From Lepidostoma basale (taxonomy: Eukaryota > Arthropoda > Insecta > Trichoptera > Lepidostomatidae), in assembly GCA_022606425.2 (NCBI GenBank), contig JAHDVF020001501.1:930001-994000 (forward strand): DNA of 64,000 bases, written 5' to 3'. This document shows, piece by piece, positions 1 through 9,965 of this stretch. The notes below the pieces were generated by a model. That model ran no database searches and had not been told where the DNA came from. It was given only the letters and a program-made list of their open reading frames with translations. The number at the start of each line of letters is the position of its first letter. The stretch's first letter is position 1. Position numbers and translations under genes: made by a program.

Positions 1-43
1 ATGCTTTTTTAAACTTGGACCAGTTTTTGGTTTTTTCAAGAAT

Positions 44-206
44 GTTACCAATATTTGTAGACAAATACTGGATTTTACCCATTACGAGTTAATCATTTTT
101 AAGGATTAATTGTATCTCAATAACGATTAAAATGATTAACCCGTAAATTAAAAATGATTAACCCGCAATGGGTAAAATCCAGTATTTGTCTACAAATATT
201 GGTAAC
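44..206. repeat. Foldback repeat with 58-bp inverted arms
   Basis: The arm at 44-101 reappears as its reverse complement at 149-206 with only two mismatches; both arms end in GTTACCAATATTTGTAGAC. The centre contains GATTAATTGTATCTCAATA, which recurs beside the related repeat at 27170-27410. There is no coding capacity. It looks like a MITE or foldback element; no target-site duplication is obvious. Confidence 0.85.
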
Positions 207-2030
207 GTCCTCAAATCAGTTTATTACATTAAGCACGTCTATACAACGATATAGAGCTAATCTTGTATTTGTATTTATATACCATAGTAAATGTATCTGG
301 CCTACATGCCAAATTTTAGTACATACTTAGCAGAACTAAATGTTTACGACTTTTACTTGGAACTTTGCGAACTTTATAAAATTGGCCAGTAATGAAATGT
401 CCATGTGCCAATAAACTCTAAACATCCCATTTGACGGATATAATTTTAGAGCTTGTTACGAATAAGTTTAACATATTTATTATTCCATTAGAAAGTTTAA
501 CAGAACAGTTAACCTACTTATATTGCAAATAATAATTAAAGCGTTAATATCCATCACATTATTGTTTCATCAAAGCTTACTTAAAGTGAAGCGTATTTTT
601 TCTTCAAGTACATTACTTTGCCTTATTTCTTTATAATGAATATATTATATTATATTTTAATAAGCGTTACTCTAGTATTTAACCTTGGGTTACAACCGAA
701 ACATGTTTGTCAGTCAAAAAATAAAGTGTTTTGAAAATTCAAAGTGTTATTCTATTTATTGAAAAACAATAAAAGGACACTTTTTACAAAAATCTTTCGA
801 GCCAATAGACATCCCCCCTCAGTGTAAAAATTTAAATAAAAAATTTGACAAAATCATTACTTATTATATATTTAATTAAAGAAGGGAAAGTAAATTAAAT
901 CTAGAAGTAGTACAAAAAAAAATTATAAATAAATTATTGGACTTGAAGTTAATTTTATTAATAATTTATATTATTTACTCATTATTTTTAATCGTTTTTT
1001 TATTTCTAAAATTTCAATGTAATTTAATATTATTTTTTTACTATTAAGTTGTAAAATTTCAACGCCGTTATCTTTATAGAGACACTTCCGAAACTTTCGG
1101 AAGTGTAAATATTATGTTTTAAAAAATTCAAATGATAAATGCACCGAGTAATGGACCCTGAAAAATGTAAATAGTATTATATATTTTAAAAAATATTAAT
1201 TGTGGTTTTGAATTTGTCGACGGTAGATGAAACATTCTCGTACTCCACAGTTGATTATTTTGATTAAATCAAAATAAGAATAGATTACATTTGCTTTATA
1301 GAGAAATCTGGAAGCTGGCAGCTGAAAGCTGATTATAACATTTTAGAATCATTGGCTCGTTCTGTTTAACTAACTTAACTAACTGGCTATCTCGGATAAC
1401 TGAATTCCATTCTACTACCGTCAACAAATGTTTAAAATTTCCCCCTAAAGAGTTCACATTCATTAAATACGCAATCAAAAATATTTTGCTATTTGCCTGG
1501 TAAATTATTTTCAATGCAATTTTGAAAAAAAATGCCATTTATGTTTCGTAATAATAAAAATATTCGGCGAGATATTTCTCGATAATATTTTTTTCCATTG
1601 CAAGATCTTTGCTGTCGCACAATCTGGTATCCATGCATATAACATGTACACTAAAGAAGAAATTAATATTGCTTATCATTTGTTCACATCATGTTTACTG
1701 CATCACGGTTAGACCCAGCTCATCAAAATCCTTTATATACTCTAATGTCCACAAAAAAAAAATTCAAGTTTTAGAACTAACAGTTAATAAATACTCAGTA
1801 ATAACCAAATAAGAACGAGCCGGACTACACCATCCAAACAAGGAGGTCCATTACATATTTTAAAAACCAATCATATCCAAAAACAACGTTTCTTAGATGT
1901 TAATTAACTTTGCAGCAAACCAATCCTTATTATTATAGCTAAAAAATAATATATTTAGATAGAATGAACTAAAATAGAATGTGTCTTGATCTCGTTACGA
2001 AAATACGTCTATTTCTAATTCAAAATGATC
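207..2030. other. AT-rich stretch without recognised gene
   Basis: No supported coding region, RNA gene or known element was seen. The small open frames at 1296-1538 and 1609-1812 have no recognisable domain and lie in low-complexity AT-rich DNA. Confidence 0.6.
1082..1106. repeat. Perfect 12-bp hairpin
   Basis: ACACTTCCGAAA is followed by one base and its exact reverse complement TTTCGGAAGTGT. It could be a structured RNA hairpin, a dimer protein site or the trace of a foldback element; nothing in the flanks decides. Confidence 0.6.
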
Positions 2031-2034
2031 CATC

Positions 2035-2340
2035 TCTCCACTCTACGGTGCTTGTTTTTCTTACAGTCGTGTAGTAGTGCGGAACATGATATCCCAATCA
2101 GCGGAAGTATCGTTCTTGCTTCTGGAGGGCTCTTCCATCCCTCCTCCACTCAATCTCCGTTCTCGTCTCCCTCCAAGTCATTAAATTTAAAATAAACATG
2201 ACACGGAGGACGTGCCGTCACTCCCGCGTGCCCTCCCGTTTCCTCTCGGAATTCCCCTTAATATGTAGAGAAATCAATCAAAATGTAAACTTTGCGTTCG
2301 GTAGGTGTTGTTTCACTGACGTCGCTGTTCCCGAAACTTT
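2035..2340. other. GC-richer unique island
   Basis: Base composition rises sharply over the AT-rich flanks, no repeat match was seen elsewhere in the window and no credible exon can be built. It contains pyrimidine tracts and TGACGTC-type sites. It could be a conserved non-coding or promoter-proximal element. Confidence 0.35.
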
Positions 2341-2559
2341 CGCGTGGGTTTATTTATAAGAAACATTATCTGTTTTCGGAAATTTCATTTGCAGGAATCG
2401 AATAAATCAGAGATCGGAAATCCTCAAAGTGTTCTTTACGTATTTCAAGTATTTAGTTACAAAATTGATGATACATCGACATATAATACATATTACTCAT
2501 GTAACTTTGAATCATCCGATAAAAACCGTATCGAATATTGACGAAGGAGTCAATTTATG

Positions 2560-2970
2560 TTTCTTATTCTTCTTCAAGTGCCCTGTCGGGTCCCCCCAAC
2601 GTTGGCGATCACCTCGGCGAACCTGTCCCTGTCCTGCGCCGCTCGGAACAGCTCCTCAACACTTCGGATGCCGGTCCACTCCCTCACGTTTCGCAGCCAG
2701 GACATTTGTCTCCTTCCGGGCCCTCGGCGTCCCTCAATTTTTCCCTCCAATATCAGTTGGAGAAGGTGGTACTTTTCCCCAAGCAGTATATGACCCAGAT
2801 GTGAGATCTTTCGAACCTTGATAGTTGATAACAATTCCCTGTCAACTCTAGCTCGCCTCAGGACTTCGGTATTGGTAACCATGTCTGTCCAGGGAATTCT
2901 GAGCATTCGGTGATGTAGCCACATTTCAAATGCTTCCAGTCTGTTCATTGAGTTAACTTTCAGATTCATA
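2560..2970 (-). mobile_element. Non-LTR retrotransposon C-terminal fragment
   Basis: The minus-strand frame reads RLEAFEMWLHHRMLRIPWTD, TNTEVLRRARVDRELLSTIK and VREWTGIRSVEELFRAAQDR, typical of the region downstream of the reverse-transcriptase palm in insect LINEs. It ends in a GAA-rich tail (TTCTTATTCTTCTTC on the plus strand). It is strongly 5'-truncated. Relatives lie at 37720-38095, 39130-39395 and 54295-54470. Confidence 0.8.
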
Positions 2971-2999
2971 TTCTTTTATTTTTAAAATGTCAGTAAATC

Positions 3000-3245
3000 T
3001 AATTATGCCATGCTAGAAGTCGGAATAATCGACGTGTGTGTACTCGTATGACGCGCTATATGAATATGGGGTAATCTAGAGAGGTAAGTCAGATAAATAA
3101 GTGTGATGGTCCATTCTCTCTGCCTAGCTTTCCGGAGAAACGGTGTGGAGGTTTGTTATTGTGGTCGTCGTCGATCTTGCTGTTGTTGTTGATTTTTGTG
3201 TCGTTGGTTTTTTTAATCGTTTTGTTGTTGTTGTTTTTTTTCTAT
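3000..3245 (+). mobile_element. TTAG-LINE 3' fragment with GTT-repeat tail
   Basis: It contains AATCGACGTG, a TATGAATATGG segment and the 3' motif CTGCCTAGCTTTCCGGAG, diverged from the family's CTGCCTACCCTTTCGGGGAG. A long G/T-rich tract of GTT units follows, so this copy carries a GTT rather than GTTA tail. Confidence 0.7.
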
Positions 3246-3249
3246 TTTT

Positions 3250-4190
3250 TGTTATTATTATATAATAATATTAATTAAATATTTACCATAAAACACTTAA
3301 TTACGACTTGTATAATAATACTCTTTTACGTTTTACAGCTTTTATTTTTCAACAATATATTTTACCATTTTGTAAAAAAAAAATACAAATCATCATATAC
3401 GATAATATTTTTCCTCTTTTATACTCTGAAAGAAATTCAATAAATCATATTGATGTTTCGCAAATAAATAATATTGTACATATTTTGATATAATATAGGT
3501 ATTCGCAATAATAGAAATATTGATAAATTAGGATTCTGCGATGGGAAATACATACTCATATCAAATTAGTTCCGTTTATATATTGTGTTTGCCAAAGGAA
3601 TTATTTGTTATAGATATTTATGTATATACGTATGTATTGTAATATGGGGAAGAACATTAATGGAGGGAACATTTTATTGTATTTTATAAAAGATTGTCAA
3701 TGACAAAAAATCATTTAAAACATATCTTTAAATTTACAATGGCATTAAATTTTCTAGATTGTCGTATTACTTATTTTTCGTTTCAATGTCAAGCTAGTTT
3801 AACACGTCTTCAGAATCGTCCTTAAGGGGTTTTACGGAGTCAGGATTTTAAAAAAATCGTAATGAACATATATTTAAGTATGTACACAGAAAAAAATCAT
3901 GTCAATCCATTAAATATTCTCGAAGTTATTCGCATATTTTAAACGTCGCGAAGTCTTGGAGAGTTTGCAGTACTTTTGAACGCGTTTTTTCTCAAAACTG
4001 TTTGTAAAATCGTTATGCAAGATTATTCTAAACGCCTTAACCGATTAGTCTAAAAATTTTACACAAGCATTATAAATATATATTTTTAGTAATTGGTTGA
4101 AGGCTAATCTTCAAATGTACCAATTAAAGTGGGTGAAAGCACATATGTGTATATTTTCCCCACTGTAATCAGTACACTTAAGAATTATTG
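3250..4190. other. AT-rich stretch without recognised gene
   Basis: No supported gene, repeat match or structured element was identified; the open frame at 3308-3493 is low-complexity. Confidence 0.5.
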
Positions 4191-4310
4191 AACACCATAT
4201 GGGAGAAGCGCGCAAGATGGATTGGTCATGTGTTGCAACACGAATGTTTCCTGCATAATGTGATGGAGGGAGTGGTCGAGGGATCGATTGGCAGAGGATG
4301 ACCTCCATTA
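4190..4310 (+). mobile_element. LINE C-terminal scrap
   Basis: The plus strand reads WEKRARWIGHVLQHECFLHN followed by VMEGVVEGSIGRG, the WIGHVLRHE/RPR motif found after the reverse transcriptase of non-LTR elements. Both ends are truncated. Confidence 0.65.
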
Positions 4311-4339
4311 CCTCCACATATTATTATTTAATTAGAATG

Positions 4340-4480
4340 AATGGTATATATTTGATAATGCTTTAGATAGGCGAAACATGTCATTCCATATGAAATTTAA
4401 TAAAACTCCTAGAATACAGATATTTTAATTTATATTAATAATTTTATGTGGAGTTTTACATCATTATTCAAGAATCAATC
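4340..4480 (+). repeat. HHR-e repeat copy
   Basis: It carries TTTGATAATG, a GC-TTTAGATA-GGC hairpin and GAAACATGTCATTCC, followed by TAATAAAACTCCTAGAA and a shared tail GTGGAGTTTTACATCATT. The order resembles a decayed hammerhead (CTGANGA, stem II, GAAA, CATG, TC). Related copies lie near 4.5, 5.8, 23.6, 36.3, 41.5, 45.2, 52.2 and 57.8 kb. Confidence 0.6.
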
Positions 4481-4499
4481 AATTATTATAATTATTCGC

Positions 4500-4740
4500 C
4501 ATTATCAAATGTGATAATGCCTTAGACAGTTGAAAATTTTAATAATGCCTTAGACAGGTTAAATATGCCATTCACATAAAACATAATAAAACTTCTAGAA
4601 AACAGACAAAAGATATATCCACATTTCATAGACAACCAGCTTTTTGACGATAGCTTTTGTCAAGGTCCATGTTTCCATACCGTAGAACAAGACTGGCAGT
4701 TAAAAATCTTTGCTGGGTTGCTTAAATAAGTCCCAATAAA
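4500..4740. mobile_element. HHR-e arm joined to LINE fragment
   Basis: The first part repeats GATAATGCCTTAGACAG with a GCCT/AGGC-type stem. From about 4610 the minus strand reads VLFYGxETWTLTKAIVKKL, a LINE motif lying after the reverse transcriptase. The same composite recurs at 5700-5945, so the two pieces moved or were duplicated together. Confidence 0.6.
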
Positions 4741-4742
4741 AA

Positions 4743-5130
4743 ACATTCTAACTAACTAACTAACTAACCATCACGCCATTTCCCCAGAGGGGTAGGCAGA
4801 GAGGGTGGATCGCCACAATGCCCTGTCCTGGCATACCTCTCAGGCTTCCTCTACATTCATACATCGTACCATGCACGCACGTCGATTATTCCGACTTCGA
4901 ATGTGGCCGCCTTTTAGTAATTGGTCAATTTGGTCATGCCATTTTCCTCGGTTGTTCTCGGCTTCTTTTCCCACGCACGCTGCTTGTGTACAAGTTTTTA
5001 ACCATTCTACTCTCATCCATTCGTTCCATATGTCCAAACCATCTCAGGGATCCTTTTTTAATTTTATTCATGATCCAGTCATCTGCCTTACATATCTTCA
5101 AAAAACATTTTGTACATCGATAAAAAAAAA
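4743..5130 (-). mobile_element. TTAG-LINE 3' fragment
   Basis: On the plus strand it starts with TAAC repeats, then ACCATCACGCCATTTCCCC and GGGGTAGGCAGAGAG. The minus-strand frame gives MNKIKKGSLRWFGHMERMDE and SRGKRSREQPRKMAWHDQI-like residues, the C-terminal tail of a non-LTR polyprotein. It is 5'-truncated and frameshifted. Confidence 0.85.
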
Positions 5131-5394
5131 TGTTTAAAAAAATATTCAGCTTCACATTTCGAGAAAAATTCCCGCGCTTCTTTATTCCTTTATTATTCAA
5201 TTATTTGTCTCGCACTACCAATACTTTATTTTCTCAAGCACGGATAAGTTCACAAAAACCTTGCCTTGGATACAATAGGGCCGGTATTAATATTTACCCG
5301 GCACAAACATCACGTCCTTTTGACGATAAAGGATTTTCCGATAATTTGATCATGCAGATGCATAATTGAAACTGGCAAACGCAGAAGCCCGCTG

Positions 5395-5670
5395 ATTTTT
5401 CCCGCCCTCTCGGGGGCTAATAGCGCCATTGTGCATTCTGCGCGCTCGCGGCCGGTTGAATAATTACTGCGAACGATCCGCGCCGACTTCTCAGAGAAGG
5501 GCTCAATGTATCGATTTATATGCGGCTCTTTCATGGAAAAAGATATCATCTCCCCGGAGTCGTGGAGGTAAGCGGAGCTCTGATTAATTCTCCGCTTCAG
5601 TTCCAATTCAAATGGAACCAATTTTATAATCTCTTCTACATTCGCCTTCACTTTGTGTTGTGGATTCATT
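5395..5670. other. GC-richer unique island
   Basis: GC-rich DNA with segments such as GCGCGCTCGCGGCCGG and ATTAATTCTCCGC, without similarity to other parts of the window. A 119-codon minus-strand frame crosses it but has no recognisable domain or splice signals. A non-coding regulatory element is the better guess. Confidence 0.35.
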
Positions 5671-5699
5671 GAATAAATATAATTATCTTATTAAACGCT

Positions 5700-5945
5700 A
5701 AAGCATTAACACTGTGGAATTACCTATGTAATTGTATATTGACGATAACGCTAACGCCTTAAATAGGTTAAATATGTCATTTACATAAAACATAATAAAA
5801 CTTCTAGAAAACAGACGTATCATATATCCACATTTCAAAGACATCCAGCTTTTTTATGATAGCTTTTTTCAAGGTCCATGTTTTCATACCGTAGAACAAG
5901 ACTGGTTGTTTAAAATCTCTGCTGGGTCGCTAAAATAATTTCCTT
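5700..5945. mobile_element. Second copy of the HHR-e/LINE composite
   Basis: It matches 4520-4740 along its length, including TAATAAAACTTCTAGAAAAC and the minus-strand LINE stretch around CATACCGTAGAACAAGACTG. Confidence 0.65.
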
Positions 5946-5967
5946 ACATTACTATTAATTACATTAA

Positions 5968-6130
5968 TTACATTACTATTAATGTACTTAGGAAATTGAA
6001 AAAAACTTTGTTTAATCCACTAATTATTTAAAAAATATTATAAAAACATGACATGTTTCGGAGGATACCTCCATCTTCAGGTGTAAAAAAAATCAAATAA
6101 TATTGTTTATTATTAGTGGAAAAATCACAG
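5968..6130 (-). repeat. HHR-b repeat copy
   Basis: It shares TACTTAGGAAATTGAAAAA, CTTTGTTTAATCCACTA and the GGAGG hairpin segment with the foldback at 20588-20930; only one arm is present. Confidence 0.75.
6046..6084 (-). ncRNA. Hammerhead-like motif, HHR-b copy 1
   Basis: On the minus strand: CTGAAGA, one extra T, stem II GGAGG-TAT-CCTCC (5 bp, perfect), GAAA, the palindrome CATG, then TC as the predicted cleavage site. Stem I is weak here (CAC against ATG). Such motifs are known in Penelope-like elements and retrozymes. Cleavage activity is inferred, not shown. Confidence 0.55.
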
Positions 6131-6189
6131 TTAATTTCAATTTCGTAAGTAAATATATTATAATTATAATTTGTATTACAATTTTTTTA

Positions 6190-6321
6190 ATTTTCACTGA
6201 ACTCAGACACGTTTCTGTTATAAGTAACCTTTATCAATGTGTACAATTTTAACCTTAACTTAAAATTGTATACATTGATAAAGGTTACATGTAACCGAAA
6301 GAAATCTGAGTTCAGTGAAAA
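6190..6321. repeat. Foldback repeat with about 62-bp arms
   Basis: TTTTCACTGAACTCAGA at the left returns as TCTGAGTTCAGTGAAAA at the right, and GTAACCTTTATCAATGT as ACATTGATAAAGGTTAC. There is almost no spacer, so the transcript would form a long hairpin. It directly follows an HHR-b copy. Confidence 0.85.
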
Positions 6322-6729
6322 TAAAAAGTGTTGTAACACAAAGTGTAATAATTATATTTATTCAAATTTATTATAATCAGTTGATGCATGAATTACTAAC
6401 AGTAATCAAACGTTGTAGATTAATTTGCTTTTCAAAACATCAAATTATCAAACAACTAGGGTTTTTTATTACGACATATTAAAGACTGATATTCATTGGT
6501 AAATATGGTGTATTGTCAACCAGTCTCGATATTACTGAACCAAGGTATGGTAATATTTCAGAAAAGTGATATTTATGTAATGTTATATTTTTATTGAAAA
6601 ACATCTTAAAGAGGGGATGATTAAGCTATTCGAAAAGTTATTTAGTTGTGAAATAATTGCGTCTTATATACATAAAAACAGATTACAAAAAAAAAACATA
6701 TTACGCTTAATCGACTAAATTTTCTCTTA

Positions 6730-7100
6730 TTATACTGATTACTTCGGGAACTCAGCCGTAATGAAGGATGTTGGGCTTTTTGTCCCCGAAAGACATCTCC
6801 GACAGCAATAGCACAGATTGTTTTACCTACCGGCCGCCAGAACCAACCTGCTTCTGGTGACACCGGTGGAAAGAGCAATTAGTCCGCTGAACGCGGTCTC
6901 CTCGGAGATCGACGTCTTTCTTATTAGTAAAAGTAGGTTCAGGGGACAAACATTCTTGACATTAGAAAGTATCTTGTCTTCCTAATGTCGAACCACCACT
7001 AATGCGTTCCTGGTATTATGTTGTATGTATTTAATATTTGACCTGTACTCAATAGATGCGTTAAACATTTATGCTGTTTGTAATATCTTTTGAGTAAATA
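6730..7100 (+). mobile_element. Jockey/CR1-like LINE 3' fragment
   Basis: The plus strand encodes NSAVMKDVGLFVPERHLRQQ, HRLFYLPAARTNLLLVTP and AISPLNAVSSEIDVFLISKS, the extreme C-terminus of a Jockey/CR1-group polyprotein. Stops and frameshifts interrupt it. Related 3' ends lie at 19395-19690, 35345-36125, 39725-40045 and 47985-48210. Confidence 0.8.
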
Positions 7101-7124
7101 AACTGATTTAATTTTTTTTATAGA

Positions 7125-7440
7125 TGAAGGCCCTAAGATCAATTACTGGAAAAACCCTCCGAGATCGTGTCCGCAACGTAGACATAAGAAAAACTTGCGA
7201 AATAGAGGATATCGTTCAGTGGAGTAGATCCATAAGAAGATACTGGAGGGACCATGTATGGTAGCCCGAATGGATGATGACAGACTTGCATATACAGCCG
7301 CTTATGAAATGCCCTCCGGACACCGCCCACCTAGAAGACCGCCTAAGAGATGGAGAGACAGCTGGATCTCATCATCCGACGAGACATGATGTCTGTGTCA
7401 CAGATCGTCAGATCTATTAAAAGAAGAAGAAGAAGATATT
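7125..7440 (+). mobile_element. GAA-LINE C-terminal fragment
   Basis: It encodes residues like RDRVRNVDIRKTCEIEDIVQ, YWRDHV and RPPKRWRDSWISSSDET and ends in a GAAGAAGAAGAAG tail. It is a 5'-truncated non-LTR element; sister copies lie at 48640-48950 and 61570-62290. Confidence 0.85.
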
Positions 7441-7572
7441 TTTATTTGATTTGATTACTAAATAATAAAAAACATGTTATTTTTACTAATTATCTGAAAA
7501 CATGAGAATATTTACTTCACCGTGGAGATTTTCCATTCACAAACAGCGTTTCCGAAAATGAGAATTTCGTAT

Positions 7573-7765
7573 TAACTAACTAACTAACTAACTAACCATC
7601 ACGCCGTCTCCCCGAAAGGGTAGGCAGAAAGAATGGACTGTCACACTTTTACTGATGCGGCACTCCATCCTTCTCTTTTCGTCCCGCGGGAGACGCGGTG
7701 TGATGGGTTGCGAACCTCATCGCCACCAATAGGCATCTCCCGCGCACACTTCGATCGATCGTAGA
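7573..7765 (-). mobile_element. TTAG-SINE, near-complete
   Basis: Read on the minus strand it has a head GTGTGCGCGGGAGATGCC, a B-box-like GAGGTTCGCAACCCATC, an inverted pair GCGGGAGA/TCTCCCGC, and the tail CTTTCGGGGAGACGGCGTGA followed by GTTAGTTAGTTAGTTA. There is no open frame. The 3' tail is that of TTAG-LINE, as in SINE-LINE partner pairs. Confidence 0.85.
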
Positions 7766-8239
7766 ATGTTAAGGAATTTTCAAATAGCTATTTCAAAGTG
7801 GGCTTGATTCCTTTCAAAATATGAAGTTATATTAGGTGTATAACTTTGCTTCCGCCGTTTTTTTCCTAAATTCGAGGCTTTATCGTAAAAAAACTGGTTA
7901 TACATTTATGATTTTTCGTATTATTTCGTATTATTATATATAATTAGGAATAAATAATACATTTTATAAATACTAACAAGACTTTATTATATAAAAATCC
8001 CACCGGTCTAAGTCTGGTGAAGAATTCACTTGAAAATAAAATGGGGATAAATTAGCTTTATAGTCATGAGAATCGATGTGACTCGCCCTGCGATGATTTA
8101 TGTAAAAATAATAATAATTATAATTAATAATAATAATAATATTAATTATTTATTCAAGATTATGGGTTAAATTATTTTCATTGTGTTATTTTATTTTATA
8201 TCATTGTATTAAATATTATTTGTTTATTTTGTATTAAAT

Positions 8240-8370
8240 ATTATTTGTTTATTAGATTTATTTTGTGGATGTTTAACGATCGAATTGTGCGCAGGAGATG
8301 CCTATTGGTGGCGATGAGGTTCGCAAACCATCACACCGCGTCTCCCACGGAGCGAAAAGAGAAGGATGGA
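8240..8370 (+). mobile_element. TTAG-SINE 5' part
   Basis: Contains GGAGATGCCTATTGGTGGCG, GAGGTTCGCAAACCATCAC and GCGAAAAGAGAAGGATGGA, then breaks off into SINE-B. Its upstream TTAGATTTATTTTGTGGA is also seen before the copy at 17460. Confidence 0.8.
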
Positions 8371-8625
8371 ATGGAACTGAATGAACTCGAATTAAACTGC
8401 CACCCCGAAGGTTCCGGGTTCGATTCCCGGCGAGAGTAGTGTGATTGTCACACTGTCTTTGGTCTGATGTAGAATTCACGTGACAATGAAATGGCGATAG
8501 ATTAGCTACCTATTACATGTCACGAGAATCACTATGATAGCTATAATTCCCTTTACATCGATTTGGCTCATGCTACCATGATGTAAAGAGCGATTCAACA
8601 AAACAAAATATATATTTTTTTAAAT
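8371..8625 (+). mobile_element. SINE-B, tRNA-like SINE (type 1 tail)
   Basis: A B-box-type GGTTCCGGGTTCGATTCCCG is followed by GTGTGATTGTCACACTGTC (a hairpin), ATTCACGTGACAAT and the type 1 tail CATGATGTAAAGAGCGATTC. The 5' half differs from other copies, so the A-box region is degraded. It lies between TTAG-SINE and TTAG-LINE/SINE DNA. Confidence 0.8.
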
Positions 8626-8629
8626 AATG

Positions 8630-8740
8630 AATGTTAAGGAAGCGAGAGAAGTATGCCAGGATGGAATGCCGCATGGGTTAAAATGTGACAATTCTTTCTG
8701 CCTACCCTTTCGGGGAGACGGCGTGATGGTTAGTTATATT
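8630..8740 (+). mobile_element. TTAG-LINE / TTAG-SINE chimera
   Basis: The first 35 bases (GAATGTTAAGGAAGCGAGAG) are LINE sequence; from GGATGGAATGCCGCATGGG onward the sequence is that of the SINE, ending in the common tail. This fits template switching or recombination between the two partners. Confidence 0.65.
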
Positions 8741-8839
8741 CAAGATTCACATAAAATTATTTTGTAATAAAAAAAACGTTTTTTCCTGTACACGTGGGAA
8801 GAAAGCATAGTCTAATATATTATGTAAGAACGTATATAA

Positions 8840-9165
8840 AACGGTAGACCTTGCTGGACCGAGTCTGCTGATGAAGTCAACGGGCCTCTCCAGGCCGTGA
8901 TGACGTGACAGTGCAGCGGGCGGGCTCGAGCGAGTTTATTAACTGCGGCCGATAAGCGCGCCATTATCCGCTCCTAATGGGGGTCGTTAGCCGCCCCGGG
9001 CCACGCTGCCCCGCCCAAGGCCCGCTCCCTTCTGGGCCATTTATCCCGGCGGCGGAGGTGGGCCCGTCCTCGGGCGGCGAACAACCCGTGTAGGCAGTTT
9101 TTAAGAGTTATGGCTTCCCGCCGCTGCAGCAACCTGATTGACAGACATTTGTTCCCCGGCTAGCA
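8840..9165. other. GC-rich unique island
   Basis: One of the most GC-rich stretches in the window (for example GGGCGGGCTCGAGCGAG and CCCGGCGGCGGAGGTGGG), with no repeat match and no convincing exon. It contains TTTATTAACTGCGG and CCATTTATCCC sites. It is a candidate enhancer or conserved non-coding element. Confidence 0.4.
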
Positions 9166-9499
9166 TCACTGGACAGGGAAAACAGAAAGATAGCAAAGAG
9201 TTATTTGTTCAAGCATGTTGTTGGACTTTGAATCTAATCATCTCGGATTTGGCCATTTTCAGTGTCAGTGAAGCAGTATTCATAAAAAAAATATTAAAAA
9301 TTCTGGAAAGAGTACTGCCTCACTGACGTCGACATATTGGGGTTCCTTCTGATATGTATGATTTTTTGGTTTCGTGTTGTTGTTTTATCTTTGTCTTATC
9401 TTTGTAACACCGTTTTGTGTCCAAATGAGTCGCCTAAATGTTCTTCATTTTTTATGTCTCATTTGTGTATTATGTATAAATAAATAATTAAAATAAGTA

Positions 9500-9715
9500 A
9501 ATAAATAAATAATTTCATAGTTGAAACGTGGCACGATCAAATAAATCAAATGTGGAATGTCGGCCACGTGAGGATTCGGATAAATCGACGCGCGTGCATG
9601 ACATGTTGTATGAATGTTAAGGAAGCGAGAAAAGTATGTCAGAAATGAAAAATGGCCCATCAATTCTTTCTGCTTACCCCTTCGGTAAGACGGCTTGATG
9701 GTTAGTTAGTTAGTT
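9500..9715 (+). mobile_element. TTAG-LINE 3' fragment
   Basis: Contains GTGGCACGATCAAATAAATC, AATGTCGGCCACGTGAGGA and the 3' tail CTTACCCCTTCGGTAAGACG with GTTAGTTAGTTAGTT. Confidence 0.85.
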
Positions 9716-9732
9716 TAGTTTTTTAATAGTTT

Positions 9733-9925
9733 AAAGGGCAACCATGTTAGAAGTCTAAAGAATCGACGTGCGTGTATGACTCGCTGTATGAATGTGGAAG
9801 AAACTACAGAGGTGCGTCAGGAATGAGTTCATCTCTGGTCAGCAATATTGGCTGTCCTTTCTCTCTGTCTGTCTTTTCGGGGAAACGAAGTGATGGTTTT
9901 GTTGTTGTTGTTGTTATAGTATATT
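9733..9925 (+). mobile_element. TTAG-LINE 3' fragment with GTT tail
   Basis: It starts with AACCATGTTAGAAGTC and ends CTTTTCGGGGAAACGAAGTG followed by GTTGTTGTTGTTGTT. It sits immediately after the previous copy in the same orientation. Confidence 0.8.
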
Positions 9926-9965
9926 TTTTAAGATACACGAATGTTTTCAAGATATGATTATAAGC

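Noticed and set aside
2429..2821. 130-codon plus-strand frame
   Set aside because: Antisense of a LINE C-terminal fragment.
5310..5669. 119-codon minus-strand frame as a gene
   Set aside because: No domain, no splice or start context and composition explained by a GC-rich island.
7573..7600. TAAC/GTTA arrays as telomeric DNA
   Set aside because: Only 4-6 units, always at the 3' end of TTAG-LINE or TTAG-SINE; insect telomeres use TTAGG.
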